Part shown: piece by piece, positions 45,808-59,480 of the stretch
Layout: every line of letters begins with the position of its first letter
Numbering within the stretch: position 1 is the stretch's first letter
Notes under the pieces: model-generated
What the model was told of the DNA's origin: nothing
What the model saw: only the letters and a program-made list of their open reading frames with translations
Databases searched by the model: none
Program-made: the position numbers and the translations under genes
Assembly (NCBI RefSeq): GCF_018380615.1
Contig: NZ_JAGYVZ010000007.1
Coordinates: 124,001-188,000, forward strand
From: Flavobacterium psychroterrae
GTDB lineage: Bacteria > Bacteroidota > Bacteroidia > Flavobacteriales > Flavobacteriaceae
DNA length: 64,000 nt
Direction: 5' to 3'

Positions 45808-48453
45808 TTATTGCAAAACCTTAAATTCTGTTTTTTGCAGGTCAATTGAGTTTCCGCCTACCATAACTTCAAAATCACCCGGTTCTACAACATTTTTCAT
45901 ATCACGGTTCCAAAGTGATAATTCATCTGCAGTTAATGTAAATTCGACTTTTTGAGTTTCTCCTTTTTTAATAAACAATCTCTTGAAACCTTTTAATGTT
46001 TTTCTTGGCGTTGTTACACTGCTGTAAACGTCATTAATATACAATTGCACCACTTCATCACCATCAAAATTTCCTGTATTTTTAACGTCTATGCTTACTT
46101 TTAATTCACCATTTGTTTTAATTTCTTTTGAACTGATGGCAAGATTTGAATAAGCAAAAGTTGTATAACTCAATCCGTAACCAAATGTGTACAACGGATT
46201 TTCACTTTCAGAAACATATTTGTGAATTGCAGATGGTTTTTGGTTATAATATATAGGTAGCTGTCCCACAGATTTAGGAACCGTAATTGGTAATCTTCCG
46301 CCTGGATTATAATTCCCAAATAATACATCGGCTACAGCCTTTCCTCCTGCTTCACCCGGAAACCAGGCTTCAACAAGTGCAGGAATATTCTCTGAGATCC
46401 AGTTTGTTGAAAGCGGACGACCGTTTAACAACACACAAACAACCGGAGTTCCTGTTTTCTGGATTGCTTCGATCAATTCCTGCTGCATTCCGTGTAAGTC
46501 TAAAGACGCTACATCTCTGTTTTCTTCCACCAATTCGTTTGATTCACCTAAAACCACAATCGCAACATCTGCTTTTTTAGCAATATCAATTGCCGGCTGA
46601 AAGTTTACTTTTTCAAGATTCCAACGCAAGTGCGCTCTGGCTCCCCAACCGCCTTCCCACATTTCTATGCGGACTTTGTATTTTTTACCTGCTTCAATAT
46701 TTTTTGGAGTTGTCACCATGCTTGTCGCACCTTTTGTCCAGTTGTCAATTACTAATTGATCGTCGATCCACATCCTGATTCCGTCATCTGAACTTAAACC
46801 CAACCAACCGTCAAATGATTTTTCTGACTGAATATATCCTGTCCAGCGAATCGAGAAATCATCATCTGTAACGCCATCTCCAGGAGACCAAGGCCAGTCA
46901 AACTCTAACTGACTGTCAATACGGGTTAATGCCGGAGTTCCTTCAACATTTCTATTATTGAAATATTCGCCTTTTAGTCCGTTTTTAGATCCGTCTGGCG
47001 TGAATAAAAATTTCGATGGAATTATTTGTCCTTTTACAATTAACGAAACACCTTCTTCATAAAGTACATTTGTTTTTGCACCCACAACTTGTTTTACGCC
47101 TTCGAGTACTGTTGTTCCTACTTTATTTTTTACCGAATATCCTCCTAATCTCGAAGCATCAGCATTGGGTCCGATAACGGCAATGGTTTGAATATCCTTT
47201 TTTAAAGGCAAAATATTGTTGTCATTTTTCAGCAATACAATCGATTTATGTCCGGCTTCTAAAGCAATATCCTGATTTTCTTTAGAATGAAAACGTTCTT
47301 TAATCAGATTTTTATCCGTGTATGGATTTTCAAATAATCCCAATAAAAATTTCAATCTTAAAACCCCTCCGGCAGCACGGTCAATTTGTGCCATTGTTAG
47401 TTTTTTCTCGTTTACCAATTCAATAAGGCTTTGTTGCCAGAATTCATTTGTAAAATCATAAAATTGCATATCAACTCCCGCTGCAACTGCTTCTCTAATA
47501 CTTTCTTTAGGCGAATCTGTAACATGATGCGTCGTTTGAAGGTATTTTATAGCACCTAAATCTGAAACTACAATTCCTTTAAAACCCCATTCTTTTCTCA
47601 AAACATCTGTCAATAACCAGTGATTTGCAGCACAGGGAATTCCGTCCAGTTCAGAGTAGGCACACATGGTTCCTAACGCGTTTCCTTTTGTAAATGCTTT
47701 TTGAAATGACGGCAAAAAATCTTCGCGCGCGCTGCGTTCTCCAACCAAAACCGGAGAAGAATTTCCTCCTGCCTGCGGAATCCCGTGCACGGCAAAATGT
47801 TTAGGTTCTGCAATTATCGAATGATCTGATTTGAAATCATCACCTTGCATTCCTTTAATCATCGAAGTTCCCAGTTCACCAACTAAATATACATCTTCAC
47901 CAAAAGTTTCCGCAACTCTTCCCCAGCGTGGTTCGCGTCCAACGTCAAGATTGGGTCCTAAACCAAAATGAACTCCGTGCGCTCTGGCTTCTGTACCAAT
48001 AACTTTTCCCACTTTATCCAGAAGATTGGTGTCCCAGGTTGCCCCTAAACCTATGTTCATTGGGAAAGCTGTACTTCCGTCATCTAAATAACCGTGAAGC
48101 ATCTCGCACATAATAAGCGCGGGAATTCCCCATTTGTTCTTTTTAATCACCTCACTTTGAAGATCATTAATCATTTTTGCTGATCGCGGATAAATATCGT
48201 GAATGGCTCCAATGCCAAGATTTCCAATTTTTAAATCTGATTTTGATTTCGAAAAATCTTCCTTTTCCTTAAAAAATTCCCCTTTGTACATGTCCATCTG
48301 GCGCACTTTTTCCTCCAGGCTCATTCGGCTTAATAAATCGGTAAGCCTTTCCTCAACCGGTAATTTTGGATCTTGATACGGATATTTTTTTTGTGCGTAA
48401 CCGTGGTTGTAAAAACCAACAGCCATTATGAAAATAATGGCTGTTTTTTTCAT
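45808..48453 (-). CDS. GH3 beta-glycosidase with inserted PA14 domain
   Basis: This periplasmic GH3 enzyme of 881 residues runs from the ATG at 48453, which gives MKKTAIIFIMAVGFYNHGYAQ; the longer frame adds five residues. The catalytic nucleophile Asp is in VVSDLGAIK (about residue 298), with the sugar-binding KHFAVHG and the usual FGxLDVGREPRWGR stretch. A PA14 carbohydrate-binding domain (about 490-620, NGLKGEYFNN to ARAHLRW) lies between the two GH3 halves, and a fibronectin-like domain ends the protein. It likely acts as a beta-glucosidase or beta-xylosidase, but in this locus a beta-linked N-glycan sugar is possible. It is last in the GH29-GH92-GH3 run. Confidence 0.93.
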   Translation of the reverse strand: MKKTAIIFIMAVGFYNHGYAQKKYPYQDPKLPVEERLTDLLSRMSLEEKVRQMDMYKGEFFKEKEDFSKSKSDLKIGNLGIGAIHDIYPRSAKMINDLQSEVIKKNKWGIPALIMCEMLHGYLDDGSTAFPMNIGLGATWDTNLLDKVGKVIGTEARAHGVHFGLGPNLDVGREPRWGRVAETFGEDVYLVGELGTSMIKGMQGDDFKSDHSIIAEPKHFAVHGIPQAGGNSSPVLVGERSAREDFLPSFQKAFTKGNALGTMCAYSELDGIPCAANHWLLTDVLRKEWGFKGIVVSDLGAIKYLQTTHHVTDSPKESIREAVAAGVDMQFYDFTNEFWQQSLIELVNEKKLTMAQIDRAAGGVLRLKFLLGLFENPYTDKNLIKERFHSKENQDIALEAGHKSIVLLKNDNNILPLKKDIQTIAVIGPNADASRLGGYSVKNKVGTTVLEGVKQVVGAKTNVLYEEGVSLIVKGQIIPSKFLFTPDGSKNGLKGEYFNNRNVEGTPALTRIDSQLEFDWPWSPGDGVTDDDFSIRWTGYIQSEKSFDGWLGLSSDDGIRMWIDDQLVIDNWTKGATSMVTTPKNIEAGKKYKVRIEMWEGGWGARAHLRWNLEKVNFQPAIDIAKKADVAIVVLGESNELVEENRDVASLDLHGMQQELIEAIQKTGTPVVCVLLNGRPLSTNWISENIPALVEAWFPGEAGGKAVADVLFGNYNPGGRLPITVPKSVGQLPIYYNQKPSAIHKYVSESENPLYTFGYGLSYTTFAYSNLAISSKEIKTNGELKVSIDVKNTGNFDGDEVVQLYINDVYSSVTTPRKTLKGFKRLFIKKGETQKVEFTLTADELSLWNRDMKNVVEPGDFEVMVGGNSIDLQKTEFKVLQ

Positions 48454-48480
48454 TCGTAATTGTAACATAGTAGTGTTGTT

Positions 48481-50721
48481 TTAATTTTGGATCACTTTCA
48501 GTAATTTTCCATTCACAAATTCATCGTGCGAAATAAAAAAGCTATTAAGTGTTTTTCCGTTTATTTCAATCGAATTGATTTTTCCATCATTATTGATTTG
48601 TCTTTCAATTACAATGCTTTCTTTTTTATAATATCTGGGATCTAATTTGATCGTTATTCTATGAAACATTGGTGCTGTAATGGTATAAATGGGATCTCCG
48701 GGCGATATTGGATAAATTCCCATCATAGAATACACCAACCATGCAGACATTGTTCCGGTATCATCATTTCCGGGTAATCCGTTTGGTTTGTTCTGAAAAT
48801 ATTCTGCCACCAGTTTTTTGACCATTTCCTGACTTTTCCATTCTTCGCCTTTTACATAATTAAATAAATAAGGATTTGAAATATCAGGTTCATTTGCCAT
48901 ATCAAATTGTTTGGTATCAAAAACTTTTTGCAATTGATCAGAAAATGCTTTTTCACCGCCCATCAATTTGATTAATCCTTTCATATCATGCGGTACCATA
49001 AAATTATATTGCCACGCATTGCCTTCGATAAAACCAACATTCTCTTCAAAATTTGCTCCGGAGGCAGGATCAAAAGGTTCATACCATTTTCCGTTTGCCA
49101 GTCTTGGGCGAAATAATTTTAAATCCTTGTCATATAATTTTTGGTAGGATAGTGAACGTTTCGTAAAACGCTTATAATCATCTTTTTTACCCAAGGCTTT
49201 CGCCAAAAGTGAAATCGCATAATCTGACGTATTGTATTCCTGCGTTGTAGAAACAGGACCACGATAATTAGTGGACAAATACCCTTTGTCAATATATTCT
49301 TTAAGTCCGGGACGCAAAGGATTATTCTCTGTATCATCTGCTCCTTTTAACATGGCAAAGTAGGCTTTGTAAATATCAAAATCCTGGATTCCTTTTAGGC
49401 ACGCGTCGACAATAACGATACTTGCCGGATCTCCAACCATGGTAAATGTTTCTGTTGAATTTAATTCCCATTTGGGTAACCAACCGTTTTCATCATACAT
49501 CTCTAACATGCTTTTTATCATATCAGATTGTTGTTTGGGATAAACCAAAGACGTTAACGGATGCATGTTTCGATACGTATCCCACAATGAAAACGTCGTA
49601 TAACGCGTTCCATCGGTTTTAGCAATCTTGGTTCTTTTTATTACAGGATATTCTCCGTTGACATCATTTAAAATATTCGGATGAATTAAAGTGTGATACA
49701 ATGCCGTGTAAAAAATCGTATTATCGTCTTTAGAACCGCCTTCGACTAAAATTTTAGAAAGTTCTTCGTTCCATTCGTTATAAGTTTCCTTGTAAACCGT
49801 TTCAAAAGATTTGTTTCCGGTTTCAGTTTCTAAGTTTTCACGCGCGTTTGCAATACTTACATACGAAACGCCAATTTTAACCTCAACAACTTCTTCTTTA
49901 TTAAATTTATAGGTAAAATAAGTTCCAATGCTGTCGCCAATAACCGTTTTTATGGTATTATCCATCATTCTGGTTTTGTCGTTATAAGTCATCCATTGTG
50001 CTTCAACACCTTCATATTTTTTTGGTTTTTTCCAAACGCCAAATTTATCCGCGGGTTTAGAAAACTTAGCTACAAAATAAACCGGATAAGCATCTTCAGG
50101 ACTATTGTAACAAAACGAACCCACGGAACGCATTCCTTCAATTTCTGTTGGCGAAACTACTTTTACCATCGCGCCTTCTTCATTTGTTAAACCTAAACCA
50201 AGATTCAGTAAAATATTAGATTGCCCTTTTGGGAAAGTAAATTTGCTTACGCCAACTCTTTTTGATGCTGTAAATTCAGCCTTGATCTTGTATTTATCAA
50301 TATTTACGCTGTAATAAGCCGCTTTTGCAACTTCGTTAGAATAAGTTGAACCGTATTTTAAATGATTGGTTTCTACTTTTCCTGTTGTTGGCATTAATAA
50401 CAAAACCCCTAATTCCGGACAACCAACACCGCTGATATTTACCTGACTGAATCCGGTTAAAAAAGTATTTTCGTTGACATAAGGATTTGACAACCACTGA
50501 CTGTCTTTTTCTAACTTATTTTGATGTCCCGCCACATTAAACGGACTAATACTTGCCATTCCCCTTGGTGCAATTGGTCCCGGAAAAGTGGCTCCATAAT
50601 TGGAAGTCCCAATAAACGGATTCACAAAATCTGCCGGTTCCTGTGCAAAAATACTTATGCTAAAAAACAGCATGTAAAAAAAACATGCTGTTTGTGGGGT
50701 TATCCTTCTATTAAAAATCAT
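48481..50721 (-). CDS. GH92 alpha-mannosidase
   Basis: This calcium-dependent exo-alpha-mannosidase of about 746 residues, with a signal peptide, starts at the ATG at 50721. The longer frame overlaps the GH29 gene and is less likely. The family is recognised from NPFIGTSNYGATFPGPIAPRG, TFSLWDTYRNMHPLTS and GNDDTGTMSAW (about 651-661), the last two bearing substrate- and calcium-binding residues. Most GH92 enzymes remove alpha-1,2 mannose, and some alpha-1,3 or alpha-1,6, from high-mannose N-glycans. It lies between a GH29 fucosidase and a GH3 enzyme. Confidence 0.94.
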   Translation of the reverse strand: MIFNRRITPQTACFFYMLFFSISIFAQEPADFVNPFIGTSNYGATFPGPIAPRGMASISPFNVAGHQNKLEKDSQWLSNPYVNENTFLTGFSQVNISGVGCPELGVLLLMPTTGKVETNHLKYGSTYSNEVAKAAYYSVNIDKYKIKAEFTASKRVGVSKFTFPKGQSNILLNLGLGLTNEEGAMVKVVSPTEIEGMRSVGSFCYNSPEDAYPVYFVAKFSKPADKFGVWKKPKKYEGVEAQWMTYNDKTRMMDNTIKTVIGDSIGTYFTYKFNKEEVVEVKIGVSYVSIANARENLETETGNKSFETVYKETYNEWNEELSKILVEGGSKDDNTIFYTALYHTLIHPNILNDVNGEYPVIKRTKIAKTDGTRYTTFSLWDTYRNMHPLTSLVYPKQQSDMIKSMLEMYDENGWLPKWELNSTETFTMVGDPASIVIVDACLKGIQDFDIYKAYFAMLKGADDTENNPLRPGLKEYIDKGYLSTNYRGPVSTTQEYNTSDYAISLLAKALGKKDDYKRFTKRSLSYQKLYDKDLKLFRPRLANGKWYEPFDPASGANFEENVGFIEGNAWQYNFMVPHDMKGLIKLMGGEKAFSDQLQKVFDTKQFDMANEPDISNPYLFNYVKGEEWKSQEMVKKLVAEYFQNKPNGLPGNDDTGTMSAWLVYSMMGIYPISPGDPIYTITAPMFHRITIKLDPRYYKKESIVIERQINNDGKINSIEINGKTLNSFFISHDEFVNGKLLKVIQN

Positions 50722-50731
50722 ATTTAATTCT

Positions 50732-52216
50732 CTATCTGTTAATCGCTTCAATTTTTAAAGTCCACGCTTCTTTTGCCGGTAGATTATTTCTCAAACTTTC
50801 AGGAATTACAACTTTAAATCCTTCAGCTTCTTTCGTCCATTTCAAGGAAGATTTAGAACCTAACATCGTAATTTTTGTTCCTTTTTTAGGGTTGATTGAT
50901 TTTACAACAACTTCTGCAGGGATTTTAGTTTCTCCTTCTTTGGCTAAATAAAACAAAAATACGTTTCCACCTTTATTTTGCGTCATACAAATGTTATTTT
51001 CTTTAAAAGGCTCAATAGGTTTTGTATCATAAATAGCTGTACCGTTTACTTTCATCCAGTCGCCGTAAGCCGCTAATAAATCATAAGCCCCTTGTTGCCA
51101 TTCACCTTCTGGACTTGGCGCAACATTCAATAATAAGTTTCCGCCTTTTGCCACAATATCAACAAGCATATGAATTCCTTCTCTGCCTGTCATGTATTTC
51201 GCGTCCGGAGTATACGACCATCCACCGCCAGATGTAATACAAGATTCCCAAGGATAAGGCAATGTTTTAGCAGGAACGCGACCTTCAGGAGTTAAATAGT
51301 TTTGGTTTTTACCGTGAACGGCTCTGTCAACAACAATTAATCCCGGTTGTTTTTGTCTTGCTTTTACAACCAATTCATCCATTTTAGGATCCTGATCTAC
51401 TACTCTGTGTTTGATGAAACCATTTTTTGCTTCGTTTTCAGCAAACTTTTCATCGTAGTTTTCTTTTATGTTTTGTTGGTCTCTTTTTCTAACCCATCCG
51501 CCATCTAACCATAAAATATCAATTTTACCGTAATCAGATAATAATTCTAAAATTTGATTGTGTGTGAAATCAACATATTTCTGCCATTTTTCAGGATATA
51601 AAGCCGGATCATAATTTACGTTTCTGTCAAAAGCAGGAAAATAAGGATCCCAGTAATTCTCATTATGCCAGTCAGGCTTAGAGAAATAAGCTCCTGTTGA
51701 AATATTTTCGGCTCTAAATGCATTAAAAATTTCCTTAGCAATATTTGCTTTTGGATTGGTACTAAAAGCGCATTCTTTATCGGTTACTTTATAATCAGAA
51801 TATTTAGTATCGTACATATTAAATCCGTCATGGTGTTTTGTTGTAAAAACCATGTACTTCATTCCGGCATTTTTAGCGGCTTTTGCCCATTTTGCAGGAT
51901 CAAATTTCACCGGATTGAATTTCTTTTTCAATCCTTCATATTCTTTTACATATTCATTATAATTTCCCGGATTACTTCCTTTTTTACGTTCACACCATCC
52001 ATAATCTTCCGGACAAATTGACCATGATTCTACGATTCCCCATTCGCTGTAAGTTCCCCAGTGCATTAATAATCCAAATTTTTTGCCCTGCCATTCGTCC
52101 AGGTTTTTCAGTACTAACGGATCTGTTTCCGGCACGTAACGCTCATCTTCATAAATTGCCTGCGAAAACATTTGAACTGAAAATAATATTGCTATTATGA
52201 ATATTCCTCTTTTCAT
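50732..52216 (-). CDS. GH29 alpha-L-fucosidase
   Basis: This 494-residue exported enzyme (signal MKRGIFIIAILFSVQMFSQ) hydrolyses alpha-linked L-fucose. The nucleophile Asp238 is in KIDILWLDGGWV, and KFGLLMHWGTYSEWG, FTTKHHDGFNMYD and GAYFSKPDWHNENY complete the (beta/alpha)8 active site. It could remove core or antennary fucose of N-glycans; which linkage cannot be told. It opens the GH29-GH92-GH3 operon after a 400-bp spacer with repeat elements. Confidence 0.95.
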   Translation of the reverse strand: MKRGIFIIAILFSVQMFSQAIYEDERYVPETDPLVLKNLDEWQGKKFGLLMHWGTYSEWGIVESWSICPEDYGWCERKKGSNPGNYNEYVKEYEGLKKKFNPVKFDPAKWAKAAKNAGMKYMVFTTKHHDGFNMYDTKYSDYKVTDKECAFSTNPKANIAKEIFNAFRAENISTGAYFSKPDWHNENYWDPYFPAFDRNVNYDPALYPEKWQKYVDFTHNQILELLSDYGKIDILWLDGGWVRKRDQQNIKENYDEKFAENEAKNGFIKHRVVDQDPKMDELVVKARQKQPGLIVVDRAVHGKNQNYLTPEGRVPAKTLPYPWESCITSGGGWSYTPDAKYMTGREGIHMLVDIVAKGGNLLLNVAPSPEGEWQQGAYDLLAAYGDWMKVNGTAIYDTKPIEPFKENNICMTQNKGGNVFLFYLAKEGETKIPAEVVVKSINPKKGTKITMLGSKSSLKWTKEAEGFKVVIPESLRNNLPAKEAWTLKIEAINR

Positions 52217-52281
52217 CTTTACTCTATTTTATGGTTTTTTGTTTTTTTTTTTGTATTGGTGTGTTTGTTTGTGCGATTTTT

Positions 52282-52439
52282 TTAACACATAGAGACATAG
52301 TTTTTTCATAGCTTAAAAAAGGCGTTTCACTTGTAATAAAACACATCCCGATAGCTATCGGGACTATGTTTGAGAAACTAGTTTCTTTTTAATATTCTTT
52401 TTTTCAACGTATCAAATTAAATCTATGTTTCTATGTGTT
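52282..52439. repeat. Long inverted-repeat element, family B copy 2
   Basis: TTAACACATAGAGACATAG and CTATGTTTCTATGTGTT are terminal inverted repeats over 158 bp. AAAAGGCGTTTCACTTG follows the left end and GAGAAACTAGTTTC precedes the right half. A CCCGATAGCTATCGGG palindrome (52347-52362) lies at the middle, where copy 3 has only CATAGCTATG. Confidence 0.85.
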
Positions 52440-52485
52440 GAAATATTGTGCGTAATCTAATCTTTGTCAAGTTTCTACTCATTTT

Positions 52486-52586
52486 TGTCATCCTGACGAA
52501 GGAAGGATCACACTAGAAATGCTACAATCTTTGTCACCAATCTTTGTCGAATTACGAATGTGATTTCTCCTTCGTCGAAATGACAA
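52486..52586. repeat. Dispersed repeat family C, copy 2
   Basis: TGTCATCCTGACGAAGGAAG plus GATCACAC at the left is an imperfect inverse of GTGATTTCTCCTTCGTCGAA at the right, with AATCTTTGTCGAATTACGAA between them. It shares the right half with 20021-20206. Confidence 0.7.
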
Positions 52587-52614
52587 GATTGTGATTATGC
52601 TTCGTGATAATTCA

Positions 52615-54936
52615 CTAATTCACTAAAATCTCATCTACAAAAAGCCATGAACTTTCTCCTTTCGGGCTTTTCTTTAAATTAGATGCAATTACTTTTACAA
52701 ATCTCGTATTGAGTTTTACAAAATTGACTTTGAAATCTTTCAATTCTGAATTCACATTCGCCGCATACGGACGTGATATTTTCCCGACTTCTCTATATTT
52801 TAAACCATCATTTGATACCAGAACTTTTATTTGTGTTGGAAAATTAACTCCCGCACCCTGACTTTCCAGTGTGCCAATGATTACTTCCTCAATAGTTTCC
52901 TGTTTTTGAAAATCCAGCACAATTTCCATATCATTTACCAGCCATGCCTGCCATTGTCCGTCATGGAAATTTTTACTTCCCCTGATACTATTGACCATCC
53001 CAAAAGGTCCATCGCCTTTATAATTACTATTAAAAGGCGTTAAATACAGCACTTTAGTCCCAACAGCTTTATGAAATAGTATTGTATCGGTAAATGTTTT
53101 GCCAATAGGTTTGTCATTTTGAAATAAAGAAGCTTTTAAAATAGTCGTTCCGTTAAAAACAATTGGTGTTGTATATTTTATAGCATTATGATCTATATTT
53201 TTATCTCCTAAAACATATCGAATATCCGGATTTGGGAACTCGTTTTCCAACGTTACATTCACTTCTTTTTTAGCAATATTAGCCGTTGAAGAAGCTGTTA
53301 CCAAATATGCACTTTTTGCATAAGTGATGCCTAAATAATCATAACGGTCTAATAAAACAGGCAATCTGGTTGTAAAATCACTCCAGTCGCGTTTTTCTTT
53401 CGGACTCCATAAAACCTCTGCCAAAGCAGCAAGTCTTGGGAAAATCATATATTCTGATGCTTTTGGGGTCGCTAAATGCTCCGCCCATAAATTTGCCTGT
53501 CCGCCTAAAACGTGTTTTGCCTGTTCCGGCGTCATTGTAGCTACCACAGGATCAAATTTGTAAACATCGCTTAACGGATTATAAGCATCAAAAGCTAATG
53601 GCTCTTCGTTTTGCGGTCCCTGATAAAAATTAAAATAGCAAGGAGATTCCGGTGTCATAATTACATCATGTCCCTGTTCTGCAGCGTCGGTTCCGCCTTT
53701 TGTTCCTCTCCAACTCATTACTGTTGCTTCCGGAGCTAAACCGCCTTCCAGAATTTCATCCCAGCCAATGATTTTTTTACCTTTAGAATTGATGTATTTC
53801 TCCATTCGCTTAACAAAATAACTTTGCAATTCATGGGTATTTTTCAAACCAAGATCTTTCATTCTTTTTTGACAATGCGGGCATTTTTCCCAATTGGTTT
53901 TTGTGGCTTCATCACCGCCAATATGAATGTATTTTGATGGGAAAACGGTAATAACTTCATCGATTACATTTTGTAAAAACTCAAAAGTCGTTTCTTTTCC
54001 TGCGCAATAAATATCTGTAATAGGCCATAATCCGCCTGACGGAACGCCAATTCTCTGATCAAAACAAGCCAGTTCAGGATACGATGCAATTGCTGAACTT
54101 ACGTGCGCCGGCATTTCGATTTCAGGAATGATTTCGATGTTTTTGCCCGCTGCATATTTTACAATTTCTTTTAATTCTTCCTGAGTTAAAAATCCTCCGT
54201 ATGTTCCTTTTTCATCCGGATTTGTGGTAAGCCTTGCATTCCAGGCTACATTTTCCTGATCGACTCTCCACGCTCCAACTTCGGTTAATTTAGGATATTT
54301 CTTAATTTCAATTCTCCACCCCTGATCGTCTACTAAATGCAAATGCAAAACGTTCATTTTAAGCATTGCAAGACGGTCAATAGTTGCCAATACATAACTT
54401 TTATCAAAGAAATGACGGGATAAATCCAGCATTAAACCTCTCCATTGAAAACGAGGTTCATCTGTAATTACCAAATTTGGAACCTGCCATTTTACGGTTG
54501 TAATCACAAATTTACTTTCGATAGCACTAGGCAATAATTGTCTGATACTTTCTAATCCGTAAATAAAACCTGCGTTTCCTTTTGCCGTAATGGTGATGCT
54601 TTTTGCATTTATTTCTAATTTATAAGCTTCTTTATTCAGGGTTTGATCGACCTTAAACTGTATAAAATTATTTTGTGGCAATGTTCCCGAAACTTCTGGA
54701 CGAAATCCTGCTGATTTCTCGAATTTATCTGCTAAAGCATTAGATATCTCCTTTTGAAAATCATTTACAGCAAAAAACTTCGTGTTTTTAGAAAATTCAA
54801 ATATTCCGGGCTGAATCAGCAATTGCGCTGGTTTTGGAATGATCTGAATGTCTTTTTCTGTATATATTTTTTGACTATATCCAGCACTTAAAACAGTTAA
54901 AAAAAATACGATAAGGAATGATTTTAAAATCCTCAT
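52615..54936 (-). CDS. GH20 beta-N-acetylhexosaminidase
   Basis: This 773-residue exported enzyme (signal ending LSAGYSQ) has a GH20b N-terminal domain, a catalytic barrel with Asp342-Glu343 (IHIGGDEATKTNWEKC), HLHLVDDQGWRIEI and Trp-rich sugar-binding positions. A chitobiase-like FN3 region (about 560-640) and a discoidin-like carbohydrate-binding end (from about 660) follow. It removes terminal beta-linked GlcNAc or GalNAc from N-glycan antennae. It is six bases downstream of the GH2 gene, so the two are co-transcribed. Confidence 0.95.
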   Translation of the reverse strand: MRILKSFLIVFFLTVLSAGYSQKIYTEKDIQIIPKPAQLLIQPGIFEFSKNTKFFAVNDFQKEISNALADKFEKSAGFRPEVSGTLPQNNFIQFKVDQTLNKEAYKLEINAKSITITAKGNAGFIYGLESIRQLLPSAIESKFVITTVKWQVPNLVITDEPRFQWRGLMLDLSRHFFDKSYVLATIDRLAMLKMNVLHLHLVDDQGWRIEIKKYPKLTEVGAWRVDQENVAWNARLTTNPDEKGTYGGFLTQEELKEIVKYAAGKNIEIIPEIEMPAHVSSAIASYPELACFDQRIGVPSGGLWPITDIYCAGKETTFEFLQNVIDEVITVFPSKYIHIGGDEATKTNWEKCPHCQKRMKDLGLKNTHELQSYFVKRMEKYINSKGKKIIGWDEILEGGLAPEATVMSWRGTKGGTDAAEQGHDVIMTPESPCYFNFYQGPQNEEPLAFDAYNPLSDVYKFDPVVATMTPEQAKHVLGGQANLWAEHLATPKASEYMIFPRLAALAEVLWSPKEKRDWSDFTTRLPVLLDRYDYLGITYAKSAYLVTASSTANIAKKEVNVTLENEFPNPDIRYVLGDKNIDHNAIKYTTPIVFNGTTILKASLFQNDKPIGKTFTDTILFHKAVGTKVLYLTPFNSNYKGDGPFGMVNSIRGSKNFHDGQWQAWLVNDMEIVLDFQKQETIEEVIIGTLESQGAGVNFPTQIKVLVSNDGLKYREVGKISRPYAANVNSELKDFKVNFVKLNTRFVKVIASNLKKSPKGESSWLFVDEILVN

Positions 54937-54942
54937 AATGAA

Positions 54943-58257
<3,315 letters not shown>

Positions 58258-58361
58258 AGGACAATCGCTCCTCGAAATAACAAAAATGAGGGTAAAAGGC
58301 GCAACAAAAAAATACGTTTTTATCTGTTTAATCCGCGTCATCCGTGTGCAATACCTCAATA

Positions 58362-59387
58362 CTATTTATCCCACGACATTTTAAACTTCGCATCTTCCAT
58401 TCTGTGCCCTTTTTCATCATCAGAAACAGCATAATTAAATCCGGATCTTAAACTATAACCTGCATATTCTCCGTTTTTATTCAATGCAATAAAACCAACT
58501 TGCAGGTATTCCATGTCTTTGTGGTTTTTATGTTTGTTGTAAATACGTTCTGTAATTTCTTTACACGCATCATAAGGTGATTTTCCCTGACGCATTAATT
58601 CTACGACCATTGCGCTTCCTGCTGTTCTGATTACGGCTTCGCCTAACCCTGTTGCGGCTGCAGCACCCACTTCGTTATCCAGAAAAAGACCCGCGCCGAT
58701 GATTGGGGAGTCACCGACGCGACCGTGCATTTTCCAGGCGGCTCCACTTGTCGTGCATCCACCGGAAAGATTACCGTCTTGATCTAACATTAGCATGCTT
58801 ATGGTATCGTGATTTTCTATATTGATTACGGGCTTATATTTCGAGTCTTCCAGCCATTTTTTCCAGTCTTTTTCAGATTCGGCAGTTAAAAGATTTTCTT
58901 CTTTAAAACCTTCTGATAAGGCAAATTGCAAAGCACCTTGTCCGGCTAACATTACGTGAGGTGTTTTTTGAAGTACTAATTTGGCAACCGAAATAGGATG
59001 CATAATTCCTTGTAAAAAACAAACCGAACCACAATCACTATTGTGATCCATAATACAAGCGTCTAAGGTTACTTTTCCCTCGCGATCCGGATATCCACCA
59101 TAACCAACACTGCGAACATTCGGATCTGCTTCGGGAATTTTCATTCCGGCTTCGATGGCATCAAGTGCCGGTTTTCCAGCTTTTAATTGTTTCCAGCTTT
59201 CCTGATTTGCAGGTAAACCGTGATTCCATGTCGAAATGATAACAGGCTTTTTTTGTTTGTTTCCAATTCCTGATTCATTCCCTTTTTCATCTTCTTTAGT
59301 TGCCGCAAATCCGCTATGCCCTAAAGCTGTGGTAATTGCAATTGCTCCTAAAGTTGATTTCTTTATAAAATCTCTTCTATTTGACAT
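58362..59387 (-). CDS. N4-(beta-N-acetylglucosaminyl)-L-asparaginase (glycosylasparaginase)
   Basis: This 341-residue Ntn-hydrolase carries a Tat-like leader (RRDFIKKSTLGAIAITTALG). Self-cleavage occurs before Thr195 in ENHDTISML, whose new N-terminal Thr is the nucleophile. The early DHNSDCGSVCF and the later GGCTTSGAAWKMHGRVGDSP match the family, of which the Elizabethkingia enzyme is best known. It cleaves the bond between GlcNAc and the Asn side chain after the peptide has been trimmed, the last step of N-glycoprotein breakdown. Export to the periplasm fits the position among exported glycosidases. It lies 93 bp downstream of the GH10-like gene. Confidence 0.94.
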   Translation of the reverse strand: MSNRRDFIKKSTLGAIAITTALGHSGFAATKEDEKGNESGIGNKQKKPVIISTWNHGLPANQESWKQLKAGKPALDAIEAGMKIPEADPNVRSVGYGGYPDREGKVTLDACIMDHNSDCGSVCFLQGIMHPISVAKLVLQKTPHVMLAGQGALQFALSEGFKEENLLTAESEKDWKKWLEDSKYKPVINIENHDTISMLMLDQDGNLSGGCTTSGAAWKMHGRVGDSPIIGAGLFLDNEVGAAAATGLGEAVIRTAGSAMVVELMRQGKSPYDACKEITERIYNKHKNHKDMEYLQVGFIALNKNGEYAGYSLRSGFNYAVSDDEKGHRMEDAKFKMSWDK

Positions 59388-59480
59388 GGTTTTGATGTTT
59401 TACTTGAATATTTCGGATCATAAGTTATATATTTACTGCGAATTCCTCAAAGAAAAACACATAACAATTTCTCCGTTTTT

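Noticed and set aside
50722..50751. Extended N-terminus of GH92 overlapping GH29
   Set aside because: The ATG at 50721 gives a standard signal peptide and removes the 20-bp overlap.
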